In this document: piece after piece, positions 16,795 to 25,084 of the stretch
Position numbering within the stretch: position 1 is the first letter of the stretch
Layout of the letters: every line of letters begins with the position of its first letter
From: Mycobacterium stomatepiae
GTDB lineage: Bacteria > Actinomycetota > Actinomycetes > Mycobacteriales > Mycobacteriaceae
Assembly (NCBI RefSeq): GCF_010731715.1
Contig: NZ_AP022587.1
Coordinates: 1,364,001-1,428,000 of the forward strand
Reading direction: 5' to 3'
Length of the DNA stretch: 64,000 bases
Program-made: the position numbers and the translations under genes
Notes under the pieces: model-generated
The model's database searches: none
Seen by the model: the letters and a program-made list of their open reading frames with translations, nothing else
What the model was told of the DNA's origin: nothing

Positions 16795-17226
16795 CTAATC
16801 GGAGGATTCTGCTGCCCGGGTGAGACTGATCGGCGTTCGGACTGCGGCCTTGGCGCGATCGGCGCGCCTGCGATACGACGGGCCGGCAATCAGCGCCACC
16901 CCACCGATGACCATCGGCGCTCCAAGTAGCCAGACGGGGTGAACAACGGCAAGCAGTACCAGAACTATCGTGGTCAACCCGACGACGACGAGAATATGTC
17001 CTTGCAGGCAAAGTAATTCCTGCAATCCAGCCCGAACGACCCGGACCGCGTCAAGGTCGACCCGCCACAGCCGCGCGCAGGCTGGGCAGTGCCAGCACGA
17101 CGCGACCTCGGCCGCCAACGATGCGGCGACAGCAGTCCCGCAGACGCAGCGTAAGGTCGCGGCAATCCCGCGACTCACGCCGCGGCCTCCGCCGCACCGT
17201 CCCTCAAGGGAATAGCGCTGGTGCAT
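16795..17226 (-). CDS. small membrane protein with zinc-ribbon-like cysteines
   Basis: 143 aa from ATG 17226 (MHQRYSLEGR). The N-terminal half has paired cysteines CVCG and CWHCPAC, a probable zinc ribbon or metal site. The C-terminal half has two hydrophobic helices (GHILVVVGLTTIVLVLLAVV and WLLGAPMVIGGVALIAG) and a basic tail (YRRRADRAK). It overlaps the permease gene by 23 nt, so it is very likely expressed with it. I do not recognise a named family. A role as permease partner or metal-dependent membrane sensor is possible; nothing in the sequence shows which. No strong Shine-Dalgarno is visible, and an in-frame GTG nine nt upstream is an alternative start. Confidence 0.6.
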   Translation of the reverse strand: MHQRYSLEGRCGGGRGVSRGIAATLRCVCGTAVAASLAAEVASCWHCPACARLWRVDLDAVRVVRAGLQELLCLQGHILVVVGLTTIVLVLLAVVHPVWLLGAPMVIGGVALIAGPSYRRRADRAKAAVRTPISLTRAAESSD

Positions 17227-18691
17227 TATGATCACGCCAAGTAAACCGCCGCTTGTCCTGAACGACTCGCCGATAGAGGTAGAACGCACACCCGGTCAGC
17301 AGCAAAGCCAACCCCGCGACGAACTCTCCGGGTCCGCCGTAACCGGTCTTCGAAAACGACGTCGACCCGACGATCACGATGAGAAGGTTGAACGCGGCGA
17401 GCAGGCCGGCCGTCCACAGCCACGGGTTCGACAGCCTGACCGGACGGTCCATGTCCGGCTGGTCTTTTCGCAGCAGTACCACCGCCGACAGCGCGAACAC
17501 ATGGCAGACGAGGTAACCCATATTGCTGACGGCAAGCACCGCCACAATGCTCGGCAGCAGCAGGATCGCCGCGATGTTGATCGCGACATTGACGTACATC
17601 CCGCGGTTGGGCACGTTGCGTTTGTTGATGTGGTCGAGCCACTTGATGGTCATGCCGCGGCGCGCCATTCCGTAGAGGGTGCGGCTGCCGCCCGCACTCG
17701 CTGCGTTCATACCGAGCAGAAAGCTGCCGACCATGAAAATCACCACCACATCGGACAGGGTGTTGCCCAGCTCGCGGTGCAACAGGTCGGTATAGAAACC
17801 CAACGGGGCCTTGGCAATCGACTGCTGGCTGACGGCACCACCCAGCGCGACGGGCATGATGGCGTAGACGCCCAGGCAGAACATCGCCGATCGGCCCAAG
17901 GCCTTGCGAGTATCCTCCTTGGTGTCGCGATATTCGGGCGCGAAGACGGCGCACACCTCGATGCCATAAGCGGACCAGCCAATGAGGTAGAGCCACACCA
18001 ACGCGAGTTGAACTGCACCCCAGGTGCTTCCAGCGGCACCGACGAGCCCCCAGGACAGATTGGCCGAGGAGAAGTCGGTCAAGAAGAACGGAACGACCAT
18101 GAACAGGACGAGCGGAACGAACAGCAGTGTGCCGGTCAGATAACCCATCAGCTTCATGGGCTCGGCACCCATCGAGTTGACGATCCACAGCGCCACGACC
18201 AGTCCGACCGCGATCACCCGCGGCAGGTCCAGTTGCACGATGTGTGAGAAGTGCCAGGTCTGATCGGGAAACCACTCGGCTTGGACCAGGCCCCCGGTCG
18301 TCAGACCGAAGATGGTCAACGCCGATGACCATCCAGCCCAATAGCCAATCGCGGATATCGGGCCCGCCAAGCTGAACCGCGAGCGCCAGCCTTCGAAGGC
18401 GTACATCGCGATGCCGCCGGAATGTTCGGGGAACATGGTGGCGGGTTCGGTGTAGATCTTGTTCTGCAGTACGGCGATGACCATCATGGCCAGCCACAGC
18501 GCAAACGCACCCAGCGCGCCGACCTGCCCCGTGGTGTAGCCCAGATTGGCGATCAAGAAGCCGGGATTCGACAGCGCCATGAAGAAGCCGTCGTACCATC
18601 GCATCGACTTGAGCAGTGTCTGGTCGTCGACATTGACGACAGCGACCTCGGGAGTCGCTGTGGCTGCACCGGGCGGGTCGGAGATGGTCAT
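17204..18691 (-). CDS. APC-superfamily permease, candidate methylated-amine importer
   Basis: 495 aa with about 12 hydrophobic segments, typical of the amino acid-polyamine-organocation family. Examples are ALGAFALWLAMMVIAVLQ, VIAVGLVVALWIVNSMGAE and LLLPSIVAVLAVSNMGYLV. The family motif region GGIAMYAFEGW follows the second segment. The N-terminal 30 residues are cytoplasmic. Located between the demethylase genes and gmaS, it most simply imports the amine substrate (dimethylamine, methylamine or a methylated amino acid). The substrate is not readable from sequence. Start ATG 18691 lies about 50 nt downstream of the HODM gene. Confidence 0.85.
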   Translation of the reverse strand: MTISDPPGAATATPEVAVVNVDDQTLLKSMRWYDGFFMALSNPGFLIANLGYTTGQVGALGAFALWLAMMVIAVLQNKIYTEPATMFPEHSGGIAMYAFEGWRSRFSLAGPISAIGYWAGWSSALTIFGLTTGGLVQAEWFPDQTWHFSHIVQLDLPRVIAVGLVVALWIVNSMGAEPMKLMGYLTGTLLFVPLVLFMVVPFFLTDFSSANLSWGLVGAAGSTWGAVQLALVWLYLIGWSAYGIEVCAVFAPEYRDTKEDTRKALGRSAMFCLGVYAIMPVALGGAVSQQSIAKAPLGFYTDLLHRELGNTLSDVVVIFMVGSFLLGMNAASAGGSRTLYGMARRGMTIKWLDHINKRNVPNRGMYVNVAINIAAILLLPSIVAVLAVSNMGYLVCHVFALSAVVLLRKDQPDMDRPVRLSNPWLWTAGLLAAFNLLIVIVGSTSFSKTGYGGPGEFVAGLALLLTGCAFYLYRRVVQDKRRFTWRDHNAPALFP

Positions 18692-18742
18692 CTCGCCTCG
18701 AATTCTGGAAGTAGGGGATCGACAGGAAGCCGCGACGCGCGG

Positions 18743-19768
18743 TCAGTCGTCGGCGGCGGAACGCAAGAACGCGACCACACTGTCGCGGTAGCCGAGAAAG
18801 CCTTTGTAGTTGGCGATGTCGACGGGGAGCTCCTCCATGATGGTGGCCAGCTGGGCGCACCACGCCGGGACGGCCCGTAGCTCGTCCAGGGAGATCATGA
18901 AGGTCCGGATGTTGAAGGTGACCGCGCCGCTCATCGGCAACCGAACGAAGTGCTCAAGCTCAATACGTACTTGTGCTTGACCCCAGTTATTTTCGGCGAT
19001 CATGCGCGGAATGTCACGTCCCCATTCCGGGAGTTCCTCAAGGCTGACGTCCAACTTGCGGGAGTTCGACGCCGACAGCGTCCAGTTGACCCGCCGATAG
19101 ACTTGGTCGACGCGCAATTGCCTGAGGAACTGTTCGGCGCGCGAGGTGATCTGCTCGACGTTCAATCGTGGTACCGGGCCGTGAATTTCGCGCATGCTCA
19201 TGCCGACGTCGAACGACACCGACCACGCCATGGCGAAGGTGACCGCGCCGGCGTCGAAGTAGAGTTGGCCATCGCGTTCGACCACGAGCAACAGGTCGTC
19301 GGGGATCTCCCGCGCCAGAAAATCCAGTGGCCCGTTCGGCAGCGAATCCTCCCGGCCCAGTTCGAAGGACTGGTCTGTGCCTAAAATATGATTCCGCCAA
19401 TGGAATTCGTTGTTCGAATCTTCGGCGAGGTGCATCATGTCCGGGTAGCTGTAACTCAGGTCGCGCAGGTAGTACAGCAGCAAGTCCCAGCACGCCAGTT
19501 CCATCCCCGGGCGGATCTTGACGCGATGCGGATCGGCGTCGAGGATTCGACGCCTGTCGGCCATGATGCTTGGATATTCGGCTCCGCCGAGGTCGACCAG
19601 ATGGCGTCCCCACTCTCCGCCGGACGTCTGGCGCGCGATCCGCGCCTGCTCCACGTTGACCGAGTACCGAAAGGTGTCGGAGCCGTCGGGAAACGGCCAA
19701 GGCAGGTTGGCCGCGTGATTGATCGGCCGGTTAAGGAACGCCGTTACGGCAGCGGTTGTTCGGGTCAT
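18743..19768 (-). CDS. heme-dependent oxidative N-demethylase catalytic subunit (HODM/DUF3445), copy 1
   Basis: 341 aa. It matches the HODM alpha family: an N-terminal FPDGSDTFRYSVNVEQ, a core with EIHGPVPRLN, VYRRVNWTLS, ELEHFVRLPMSGAVTFNIRTF, and a C-terminal NYKGFLGYRDSVVAFLR. Characterised members bind heme in a PAS-like fold and, with a flavin/[2Fe-2S] reductase, demethylate dimethylamine to methylamine and formaldehyde. The ATG overlaps the reductase stop (ATGA at 19766). A second copy is encoded at 21286. By eye the two are roughly one-third identical and differ in length at the N-terminus, so they may prefer different amines. Confidence 0.88.
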   Translation of the reverse strand: MTRTTAAVTAFLNRPINHAANLPWPFPDGSDTFRYSVNVEQARIARQTSGGEWGRHLVDLGGAEYPSIMADRRRILDADPHRVKIRPGMELACWDLLLYYLRDLSYSYPDMMHLAEDSNNEFHWRNHILGTDQSFELGREDSLPNGPLDFLAREIPDDLLLVVERDGQLYFDAGAVTFAMAWSVSFDVGMSMREIHGPVPRLNVEQITSRAEQFLRQLRVDQVYRRVNWTLSASNSRKLDVSLEELPEWGRDIPRMIAENNWGQAQVRIELEHFVRLPMSGAVTFNIRTFMISLDELRAVPAWCAQLATIMEELPVDIANYKGFLGYRDSVVAFLRSAADD

Positions 19769-20760
19769 AGGTCCACCTCGATGTCGTAACCACGCGACAC
19801 ACAACAGAGCATCGCGGTGGATTCGGCCTTTTCCTCGTCGGTCAGGATGTAGTCACGGTGTTCCACGACGCCCGAACGCACCGGAATACGGCATTCGCCG
19901 CACACGCCTCGCCTGCACAGGAAGGACACGTCCACACCGTTGTCGAGGAGTCGTTGCAACAGGGACACGCCCGCCGGCACCTCGATGCGTTGCCCCGTCG
20001 ACGTCACGGTGACGCTGAACGGTTTACCCGGATCCTGGACAGGGGCACTGAATCTCTCGAGGTGCACGCGCGCGGCCGGCCAGCCCGCGGCGGCCGTCAA
20101 GTGTTGGTATGCCTGCAGCAATCCCACCGGTCCACAGGCGTATGCATGGGTGCCCAGCGGCTGCTTCGCGAGGAGTTCGGCCAGAATTGCCGCGGTCTGC
20201 TTGACCGTGGTCGCTTCGTGCAGCGTGATCATGCCGCATTCGGCCATGCCACGCAGATCATCCAGATGGGCTTGGTGACCCGGCCGGTAGGAATAGAGGA
20301 CCTCGGTGGGCACACCAGTCAAGGCCGCCGCGCGCGCATGGGACAGCACGGGTGTCACACCAATGCCGCCGGCAATGAGCAGTGCTCGGTGCTGGTTGAG
20401 TACCGGAGCGAATAATGCACGAGGACCTTCGATTTCGAGGAGTTGACCCTCGCAGACGTTGTCGTGCAGCCAATCTGATCCGCCGCCTTCCCCGCGCCGC
20501 ATCACCGAGATGGCATAGTGGTCGGGGTTCAAGCCGGACCCGACCAGTGAATAGGCGTTGCGCTTGTCGCCGGCCGAGACGATGAGGTGGCTGCAGGGCT
20601 GATAACCGGCCAGCCGGCCACCGTGGGGATCGACAAGCTCGATGTGCATGATCGCCGGTGCCAGCATCTCGGTGCGGCGCACACGTAGTTGGCGCGCCTC
20701 GGTGAGATAGGCCGGGTGCAGATGCGCCGGTGCAACTGTCGCGATTCCTGGGTTCGTCAT
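19765..20760 (-). CDS. flavin/[2Fe-2S] oxidoreductase, HODM partner reductase, copy 1
   Basis: 331 aa, phthalate-dioxygenase-reductase layout. A flavin-binding beta-barrel (YQPCSHLIVS and AYSLVGSGL) is followed by an NAD(P) domain (LLIAGGIGVTPVLSHA, ending YACGP) and a C-terminal plant-type ferredoxin with cysteines in FLCRRGVCGECRIP and MLCCVSRG. It passes electrons from NAD(P)H to the HODM catalytic subunit encoded next. Start ATG 20760 overlaps the stop of the DmmA-like gene, and the preceding ~35 residues (rich in Ala, Pro, His) show no domain. Confidence 0.88.
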   Translation of the reverse strand: MTNPGIATVAPAHLHPAYLTEARQLRVRRTEMLAPAIMHIELVDPHGGRLAGYQPCSHLIVSAGDKRNAYSLVGSGLNPDHYAISVMRRGEGGGSDWLHDNVCEGQLLEIEGPRALFAPVLNQHRALLIAGGIGVTPVLSHARAAALTGVPTEVLYSYRPGHQAHLDDLRGMAECGMITLHEATTVKQTAAILAELLAKQPLGTHAYACGPVGLLQAYQHLTAAAGWPAARVHLERFSAPVQDPGKPFSVTVTSTGQRIEVPAGVSLLQRLLDNGVDVSFLCRRGVCGECRIPVRSGVVEHRDYILTDEEKAESTAMLCCVSRGYDIEVDL

Positions 20761-21289
20761 GACAGCTCCCGGGCACGCACATCCGAGGCGAGGAAGCTGC
20801 CCCGCACAGCTGACAGATGGGTGTGGATTTCGAGTCGTCGGGTGCAGCCCGGGCACGTGACTTCGTACGCAGGTGCCCTGGCGACACGAAAAGTGTTGCG
20901 GCAGTGGCACAATACATCGGCAGATCACGGGTGTGCACCACAAAGCTGGCCAGCTCCTGCGGCAGCGCGCCGGCCGCACGCGCCTGGGCGAGCGCCATCA
21001 GCACGTCGAACTGGCCACCGACCATCATCAACCGGACTCCCATCCGAGCGCGGCCGAGGGCAGCCGCAAATGCGCTGACGCTCGAGGCGTCCGTAAACGA
21101 ATCCAGCAGCAGAAGCTCGGTAGGGGCCGTGAATTCGGCCTGCCCCAACCATTCTCGGCTGACTTCGACGGTGCGCCGCTCGTGCCCGATCCCGACGATC
21201 AGGAAGGATGTCGCATCCAGATCGACCTGTTCGGGAGCCGCGGGCCATCGAGGCATCGACCAACCGGACGCGACGATGTCGGTGCTCAT
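20757..21289 (-). CDS. DmmA-like small subunit of the N-demethylase, copy 1, frameshifted
   Basis: The unbroken part (MSTDIVASGWSMPRWPAAPE onward) matches the copy at 23231 in order: SFLIVGIGHERR, ELLLLDSFTDASSVSAFAAA and LGRARMGVRLMMVG. After LPMYC the frame is lost. One missing base near 20906-20909 separates it from a second frame reading HCRNTFRVA, TCPGCTRRLEIHTHLS and SDVRARELS, the zinc-ribbon (CxHC...CxxC) end of the family. Joined, the protein is 177 aa, against 179 for copy 2. ATG 21289 overlaps the HODM copy 2 stop, and the reconstructed stop overlaps the reductase ATG, which supports the reconstruction. Confidence 0.75.
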
Positions 21290-22293
21290 AGCGCCGTGTC
21301 GGCGGCGGCGTGGTCGCGCAGCCAGCGGGCCGCGCGATCCTTATATTTGATAATTCCTTTGTATTCGGCCATGTCCTGCGGAAGTTCGGCGATCGCTGCC
21401 GCAGCGCGGACGCGCCACTCGTCGACGATGGCGAGCCGCTCCAGAGGCTGCAGGTAGGTGCGGATCAGGAACATGATCGCGCCTGAATGCGGGAGCCGGA
21501 TGAGGTGTTGGACTTCGACCCGCAGATGCACCAGCGCGCCGAAGGTGTCGTCGTCGACGGTTTGGATCCACTCCCGGTCCGGACCCCATTCAGGGTAGCG
21601 CTCGGTCGACACGTCCAGCCGTCGCCCGATCGTCATCGTCCAATTGGTTCGGCGGTACGGCTGATGGGGCTGAAGGCGCTTGAGAAACTCGTGGGCTCGG
21701 GTGATGATGCCTTCTTGACGGATCCGCGGTACCGGCCCGTGGACTTCGAGGAAACTCATCCCAACGTCGAATCCCAGGCTCCAGTCCGCGGCGAACGTCA
21801 CCACGCCGGCGTCCGCGAAGAGCTCGTCGTTGCGCTGATTGAGCAGCACGATGTCCTCTTGCACCTGTCCCGAGATGTAGCGCAGGGGTTCGTCCGGCAG
21901 GGTCGACTCGTCGCCGTAGGTGAACACCAGGTCCTCCCCAGAAAGACCGTTCACCCAATGCCAGCTGTCATCGGCATTGCGCAACAAGCACATTGACGCT
22001 GGATAGGCACCACTGAGTTCGCGCATCAACGTCAGCAGCGCGTCCCAGCCCGCGGCTCGCATGTGGGGCAACACCGAGTACCGCGTCGGGTCGGCGTGCA
22101 GGATCTCGGCGCGCTCGGCCAGCTCGTGCCGATATCCGCAATCGACGTCGACGACGGCGGTCCCCCATTGCCCCGCCGGGGTCCGCACCGGGGTCCTCGC
22201 CTGTTCCACGTTGGTGCTGTAGCGGTACCGATCCTCGACGAACGGGAACGGAAACTCACGGATCAAGTCGTCGGCGGTCATCGGAGCGGTCAC
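21286..22293 (-). CDS. heme-dependent oxidative N-demethylase catalytic subunit (HODM/DUF3445), copy 2
   Basis: 335 aa. Same family as the gene at 18743: FPFVEDRYRYSTNVEQ, LEVHGPVPRIRQE, QPYRRTNWTMTIG, VEVQHLIRLPHSGAIMFLIRTY and EYKGIIKYKDRAARWLRDH all align. GTG 22293 is chosen because it overlaps the reductase stop (GTGA); ATG 22281 is an in-frame alternative. It forms a complete second module with the reductase and DmmA-like genes upstream, in the same order as copy 1. It probably arose by duplication of the whole three-gene unit. Confidence 0.88.
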   Translation of the reverse strand: MTAPMTADDLIREFPFPFVEDRYRYSTNVEQARTPVRTPAGQWGTAVVDVDCGYRHELAERAEILHADPTRYSVLPHMRAAGWDALLTLMRELSGAYPASMCLLRNADDSWHWVNGLSGEDLVFTYGDESTLPDEPLRYISGQVQEDIVLLNQRNDELFADAGVVTFAADWSLGFDVGMSFLEVHGPVPRIRQEGIITRAHEFLKRLQPHQPYRRTNWTMTIGRRLDVSTERYPEWGPDREWIQTVDDDTFGALVHLRVEVQHLIRLPHSGAIMFLIRTYLQPLERLAIVDEWRVRAAAAIAELPQDMAEYKGIIKYKDRAARWLRDHAAADTAL

Positions 22294-23234
22294 AGCGGTA
22301 CCTCCAGCATGGGTCCGGACGCGCGCGAAACACAGCACATCAGCGCCGTTCCGGCGGTCTTGGTTTCATCGTCTAGAAACCGGTCCCGATGCAGCGGTAC
22401 GCCACCGCTGACGGGAATGCGGCATTGGCCGCACACGCCTTGTCGGCACAGATTCGGCACGGCGATGCCTGCTGCCTCAAGCGCTTCGAGCAACGACGTG
22501 CCACTCGGTACGTCGAGTTCGCGGCCGCTCTTGGTCAGGTTGACCCTAAACGGCTCTCCAGGATCGAGGGTGTCGGCACCGAAGCGCTCCAGGTGCAGGC
22601 GCGATGTCGGCCACCCCAACCCTGCCGCGGTGTCCAGGACGTAGTCGATCATCGGCCCGGGTCCGCAAACGTACAGGTGCGTGCCGATCGGTTGATCCGC
22701 GAGCACTTTTCGCGTCCGCACACAGAATTCGTCTTGGTCTACGTACAACTCGGCGTCAAGACCACCGAGATCCATGACGTCGTCGACATGGGCGGCAAAG
22801 CCTTCGCGAAAGCTGTAGAGCACCTGAATATTTCGCTTCCACATCCGCGCCGCCCGCAGGTGCGAGACGATGGGCGTGACGCCGATGCCACCGGCGATCA
22901 ACAGATGCTTGATCGCATGGGGTTGCGGTGCGAATGCGCTGCGCGGCGTCAGCGCGGTGATCGCGTCGCCCACCGCGAGCTGGTCGTGCACCCACCGTGA
23001 TCCGCCTTCACCGTCGGCGACCCGCAGAACCGAGACGCAATATTCGCTCGGGTCCAGTCCTTCGTTGGTGAGGCTGTAACTGTTCCATTTGGCGCCGCAA
23101 CGCAATGGCAGATGACTGCCGGGCACGAACGGTGGTAACGGCGTGCCGTCTAGCGCACGCAGCGTAAGACTGCGAATTCCCGACACCAGCTCTTCGATGG
23201 CGGCAACACTCAGCTTCAGCTCGTCTGTTCTCAC
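22290..23234 (-). CDS. flavin/[2Fe-2S] oxidoreductase, HODM partner reductase, copy 2
   Basis: 314 aa. Flavin barrel with FVPGSHLPLRCG and WNSYSLTNEG; NAD(P) domain with LLIAGGIGVTPIVSHL and YVCGPGPMI; C-terminal ferredoxin with NLCRQGVCGQCRIP and LMCCVSRA supplying four cysteines. Start GTG 23234 overlaps the DmmA-like stop by GTGA. It is similar in length and domain order to the copy at 19765, lacking only the latter's ~15-residue N-terminal extension. Confidence 0.88.
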   Translation of the reverse strand: MRTDELKLSVAAIEELVSGIRSLTLRALDGTPLPPFVPGSHLPLRCGAKWNSYSLTNEGLDPSEYCVSVLRVADGEGGSRWVHDQLAVGDAITALTPRSAFAPQPHAIKHLLIAGGIGVTPIVSHLRAARMWKRNIQVLYSFREGFAAHVDDVMDLGGLDAELYVDQDEFCVRTRKVLADQPIGTHLYVCGPGPMIDYVLDTAAGLGWPTSRLHLERFGADTLDPGEPFRVNLTKSGRELDVPSGTSLLEALEAAGIAVPNLCRQGVCGQCRIPVSGGVPLHRDRFLDDETKTAGTALMCCVSRASGPMLEVPL

Positions 23235-23770
23235 TTCGTCACCGCCGTCTCCGCATCGACCATGAAGCCCATGAACCGCCCGCTGAGACGCGAAACATGG
23301 TGGTAAATAACAAGATTTAGCTGGCACCCAGCGCACTGAGTCACGTCCCCGACACCCGCTGACGTCGAGGTGACCGCCAGGCAGTGGACGCAGGACACCT
23401 CGATGGCACCGGGCTCGGTGACGGTGACGCTGATCTCGTCGTCTTCGAGTCCGCCCCGCAGTGCCGTGCCGCGCAGTGACAGACACGCACCGCTCGGGCC
23501 GGCAAGCCACAGCCGCAGCCCGACCCGAGCACGGCCCAGCGCCTCTGCGAGTGCCGTGTTGACTACATCCACGTCCTCGTGGATCAGCAACTCCGTCGCC
23601 ACGTCCATGTCGAGGTGGTACCGCCACTGCCGTAAGAACGGACTCGCCGTTTGCCCGACTCCGACCAGCAGATAGGACCTTGCGCCGGTGCCCGGCACGC
23701 CGGAGAGTGCCTCCGGCGTGCCGGTGAACCAGCGCGGAACACTGGTGTGTGCCAGCTCTGTCACAACCAA
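23231..23770 (-). CDS. DmmA-like small subunit of the N-demethylase, copy 2
   Basis: 179 aa from TTG 23770, with GAGGCGAG 7 nt upstream; an in-frame ATG 14 codons earlier would overlap the cupin gene and align less well with copy 1. A short N-terminal domain has SYLLVGVGQTAS and EALGRARVGLRLWLAG. The C-terminal zinc-ribbon has VSCVHCLAV and CAGCQLNLVIYHHVSR. Proteins of this family accompany dimethylamine monooxygenase subunits. The exact role, possibly electron transfer or assembly, is not settled as far as I know. First gene of the tandem demethylase modules. Confidence 0.8.
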   Translation of the reverse strand: MVVTELAHTSVPRWFTGTPEALSGVPGTGARSYLLVGVGQTASPFLRQWRYHLDMDVATELLIHEDVDVVNTALAEALGRARVGLRLWLAGPSGACLSLRGTALRGGLEDDEISVTVTEPGAIEVSCVHCLAVTSTSAGVGDVTQCAGCQLNLVIYHHVSRLSGRFMGFMVDAETAVTK

Positions 23771-23783
23771 TGCCCGACTCGCC

Positions 23784-24155
23784 TCAGAGCAGGTCGGCGC
23801 TGCGGTCGCCACAGTAGAACGCCAGCGCGTAGCTCGGTGTGGAGAAGTAGATCCGCGATCCCTTCGGGAAGAAGATGGCGTCCTTGGCCTTCGCGACCAG
23901 CTGTTGTCCGGTGTCCTTGTTCTCCAAGAGCAATTCGCCCTCCAGGACGACCTTCATCTCGTCGTAGGCGTAGACGTACAGCAGCGGTTCGTCGGCGTGC
24001 TTGAGTTCGAAGAAACCGGAGCACATCGAGCTACCCTCGGGGTTTTCGTAGACGTCCTTGATGAAGCCCTCGGTATTCGGGATCTGCATCGACGGCAGGT
24101 TCTGCCACGCATCGGCGGTAACTCGGAACGGGGCCTGGACGGAAATCTGTTCCAC
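23784..24155 (-). CDS. small cupin-domain protein, first gene of the amine operon
   Basis: 123 aa single cupin barrel: YAYDEMKVVLEGELLLENKD and AIFFPKGSRIYFSTP are the two cupin motifs, similar to the EutQ-type cupins found in amine-utilisation clusters. Few His residues are in the usual metal positions, so catalysis is uncertain. It starts at GTG 24155 with GGAG 5 nt upstream, and ends 13 nt before the DmmA-like start. It could bind a pathway amine or adduct, or act in metal or heme handling; no function can be assigned. Confidence 0.78.
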   Translation of the reverse strand: MEQISVQAPFRVTADAWQNLPSMQIPNTEGFIKDVYENPEGSSMCSGFFELKHADEPLLYVYAYDEMKVVLEGELLLENKDTGQQLVAKAKDAIFFPKGSRIYFSTPSYALAFYCGDRSADLL

Positions 24156-24166
24156 CTTTTCTCCAC

Positions 24167-24201
24167 TTCACTGCTAGCGATTGCAATTCACTGCCAGTGA
24201 A
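24167..24201. promoter_or_regulatory. direct repeat and palindrome at the operon promoter
   Basis: TTCACTGCTAG (24167-24177) and TTCACTGCCAG (24187-24197) are near-identical and exactly 20 bp apart, two helical turns. The second copy is the left arm of a perfect 7-1-7 palindrome, TTCACTG-C-CAGTGAA (24187-24201). They lie 12-46 bp upstream of the first gene, where a repressor would overlap the leader. The XRE-cupin regulator encoded upstream is the obvious candidate to bind. Confidence 0.55.
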
Positions 24202-24416
24202 CATATATGTTATTACCAACACTTTGTAAGTTCGTTTCTTTGCGGTTACGTCTGCCCGAATATCGGTAATCCACCGTTGATTTGAGGAATGCGGTGCCCA
24301 GAACACAGCGAAAGCCCGAGAGACAGCACGATGACACTACAAATGAAGAGAAACCCGGACTAGTGTGAGTAGACCGAATCGGTAAACTAGCCGCGGCCCT
24401 AGTCGGCCGCGGTCAA

Positions 24417-25070
24417 TCAGGCGTCGGCACGATCGTCGGGGTAGGCCGTGACGGCGAGAAAGCGGATGGGCAACCGGACCAACTGGTTTGGCCCGTGCAT
24501 GCCTTCGCCGTCCAGCAGCAGAGTGTCCCCGGGACGAAGGGTGTACTCCGAATCGCCGTGCCCGTAGACCATCACGCCCTCGAGCATGTACAAGACTTCG
24601 GTACCCGGATGCTGGAACTGCGGGAAGACCTCGCTCGCGTCGGTTAACGTCACGAGGACGGGCTCGAGGCGCTTGTGCGCACCACGCAACGCGCCCAACA
24701 ACTCATAGTGGTGGCCCACCCGAGTGCCGCGGCCTACGATCTCGGATCCCTTGCCCCGCTCGGTGTAGACTGCGGCGCGCGCCTCCCCGGCCCCGCGGAA
24801 CAACGCGGTCACCGGAACATCAAACCCCTCAGCCAGTCTGGCCAACGTCGACAGGCTGCACGAGGTCTGTGCGTTTTCGATCTTCGATAGCATCGCCTTG
24901 GAAATGCCTACGGCAGCCGATAATTCGCCAATCGTGAAGCCGGCCGCCCGTCGCAGCGTCCGAACCTGCCGGGCAATTGCGTGCTCCAGCGCGGCACCCG
25001 GGTCTGGTTTGTCGAGGACCTCACGCTGCACCGGTGCTGGATCACCCATATCCCGAACCACTCTCACCAC
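24417..25070 (-). CDS. XRE-family regulator with C-terminal cupin sensor domain
   Basis: 217 aa. N-terminal helix-turn-helix at about residues 35-90: ARQVRTLRRAAGFTIGELSA followed by VGISKAMLSKIENAQTSCS. A C-terminal cupin has EVFPQFQHPGTEVLYMLEG and TLRPGDTLLLDGEG. This architecture (as in PuuR) senses small amines or acids and represses nearby catabolic genes. It is transcribed in the same direction as the methylated-amine operon, with 261 bp of AT-rich promoter DNA between them. GTG 25070 is the longest start; ATG 25049 is an alternative. Confidence 0.86.
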   Translation of the reverse strand: MVRVVRDMGDPAPVQREVLDKPDPGAALEHAIARQVRTLRRAAGFTIGELSAAVGISKAMLSKIENAQTSCSLSTLARLAEGFDVPVTALFRGAGEARAAVYTERGKGSEIVGRGTRVGHHYELLGALRGAHKRLEPVLVTLTDASEVFPQFQHPGTEVLYMLEGVMVYGHGDSEYTLRPGDTLLLDGEGMHGPNQLVRLPIRFLAVTAYPDDRADA

Positions 25071-25084
25071 GGCGTCCTCACACG

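Noticed and set aside
24156..24416. Riboswitch or small RNA in the operon leader
   Set aside because: The region is AT-rich with short protein-binding-type repeats; no conserved RNA architecture was recognised.
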